Origin: an uncultured Bacteroidota bacterium
Lineage (GTDB): Bacteria > Bacteroidota > Bacteroidia > Chitinophagales > Chitinophagaceae
Reading direction: 5' to 3'
NCBI GenBank assembly: GCA_903839875.1
Contig: CAIMDZ010000018.1
Coordinates: forward strand, 1 to 64,000
DNA: 64,000 nucleotides
Part shown: positions 63,213-64,000 of the stretch, piece after piece
How the letters are laid out: each line of letters begins with the position of its first letter
Numbering within the stretch: position 1 is the stretch's first letter
Made by a program: the position numbers and the translations under genes
The notes under the pieces: generated by a model
The model's input: only the letters and a program-made list of their open reading frames with translations
Database searches by the model: none
What the model was told of the DNA's origin: nothing

Positions 63213-64000
63213 ACTTCTTGTAGTAATGGATGAGCCCTTCCATCGGAGATTTCTCTATTTTGCCCATGTCCAGTTCGTATTGGTTGCAAAGGTTATTGAG
63301 GACATCTTTGAACTCGTAGGCTATAGAACCTGAGAAATTCAGGGGTAGATTCCATGTCTTGCGGTGTTTGAGGATGCTGGTATGAAAAAAGTCATTGAGG
63401 CAGTCTTCAATAATGTTCTCAACCATATAATGCCCGCGATTTTCTTTAAGCAAAGATACAAATGACGCAAGATATCTGTTTGGATTTGGCTGGTGATAGA
63501 GGGTGTTGATGATTTCGCGTATATCATTTCCGAACCGCATTTCGAAACCCATCTTCAATTCAGCATCAAAAGTTCCATAGGCGTAATATTGAAGTATACG
63601 TTTCCCCATATAGTTACCGCCACCTTCATCACCTGCTATATAACCTAATGATGGCCGTTGCTCTTTTATTTTGTTGCCATCCCAATAGCAACTGGCGCTG
63701 CCTGTACCGAGTATGCAAACCACTCCTGGCTTATCGCCGCAAAGAGCCTTGCAGGCAGCCATCATATCGCCTTGTACTTCCGTTTTCTTTATCCCGAAAT
63801 GTGCTTTGAGAATTTCCGCCAGGAACTTTTGCTTTTCCGGATTTGCGGCGCCTGCGCCGAAATAATGAAGATGGTCGGCTTTATATTTTTTGTTGTCCCA
63901 GGGCAATTCATTCACGAGCATTGCTACAATTGCATCCTTGCCCTGGATGTATGGATTAATACCCTGGGTACTGAAATGCAAAGGTTTTTTGCCTTTCCGT
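63202..64000 (-). CDS. BadF/BadG-type ATPase, N-acetylglucosamine kinase-like (5' end outside window)
   Basis: At least 265 aa visible; the frame is open to the window end, and the N-terminal D-x-G-S/T-x-T phosphate loop is missing. Visible motifs: H-F-S-T-Q-G-I-N-P-Y, G-D-M-M-A-A-C-K-A-L, I-L-G-T-G-S-A-S-C and G-D-E-G-G-G-N-Y-M-G-K. These mark the BadF/BcrA/NAGK group, which phosphorylate N-acetylglucosamine or similar sugars. The stop codon lies in an 8-bp repeat array. Confidence 0.88.
   Translation of the reverse strand, partial: RKGKKPLHFSTQGINPYIQGKDAIVAMLVNELPWDNKKYKADHLHYFGAGAANPEKQKFLAEILKAHFGIKKTEVQGDMMAACKALCGDKPGVVCILGTGSASCYWDGNKIKEQRPSLGYIAGDEGGGNYMGKRILQYYAYGTFDAELKMGFEMRFGNDIREIINTLYHQPNPNRYLASFVSLLKENRGHYMVENIIEDCLNDFFHTSILKHRKTWNLPLNFSGSIAYEFKDVLNNLCNQYELDMGKIEKSPMEGLIHYYKKLVS

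Overview
The window is a chromosomal piece of a Bacteroidota bacterium, most likely of the Chitinophagales/Chitinophagaceae type. The evidence is: several secreted proteins ending in type IX secretion (T9SS) sorting domains of both type A (YPNPA...) and type B (gliding-motility-associated C-terminus); small proteins resembling the C-terminal part of GldM; a TonB/ExbD pair of the Bacteroidota kind; promoters of the TAnnTTTG type; a long SecA (1111 aa); and a DUF5683 protein. I recognise no rRNA, tRNA or phage genes and no CRISPR array. The species cannot be named from the sequence alone.

Layout. 1-8.9 kb: start of an SDR oxidoreductase, a TPR/glycosyltransferase-like membrane protein, MFS and MacB-like transporters, a phosphoribosyltransferase, an isoaspartyl peptidase, a small aspartic protease, then three toxin-antitoxin (TA) modules related by duplication, one of which has lost its toxin. 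8.9-21.4 kb: uvrA, two GldM-like secreted proteins, tonB/exbD, another ParE-type TA pair, a metallophosphoesterase/FMN-reductase pair, ftsB-like and enolase genes, and an Ig-repeat T9SS protein. 21.7-33 kb: malic enzyme, hicBA, an MtfA-like peptidase, a BaiN-like flavoprotein, dapB, small secreted proteins, dipeptidyl peptidase IV and two secreted paralogues. 33-46 kb: secA, two tandem T9SS beta-propeller-like paralogues, two more T9SS proteins, and a gene-poor stretch holding inverted-repeat elements and a tiny ORF behind a sigma-54-like promoter. 46-53 kb: secG, a Pro/Glu-rich TPR protein, lptE and a sigma-54 activator (a cell-envelope block), then a HEPN/MNT pair directly after miaB. 53.5-61.5 kb: a glycan-synthesis cluster (two glycosyltransferases, an asparagine-synthase-like amidotransferase, two FkbM methyltransferases, a polymerase-like membrane protein). 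61.7-64 kb: ahpC/ahpD and a partial N-acetylglucosamine-kinase-like gene.

The most unusual feature is miaB at 51.3-53.3 kb. A 537-bp element (179 codons) encoding a DUF559/Vsr-like endonuclease domain and bounded by inverted GC-rich palindromes sits inside the radical-SAM enzyme and keeps the reading frame open. Second are four arrays of an 8-bp unit (GTTGATAR), each placed just after the stop codon of a different gene and always in the sense orientation of that gene; in one case the array supplies the stop codon itself. Third is the TA cluster at 7.1-8.9 kb, which shows antitoxin domain shuffling and a toxin deletion scar. Several other interspersed inverted-repeat elements occur. No search could be run; family assignments rest on recognised motifs.
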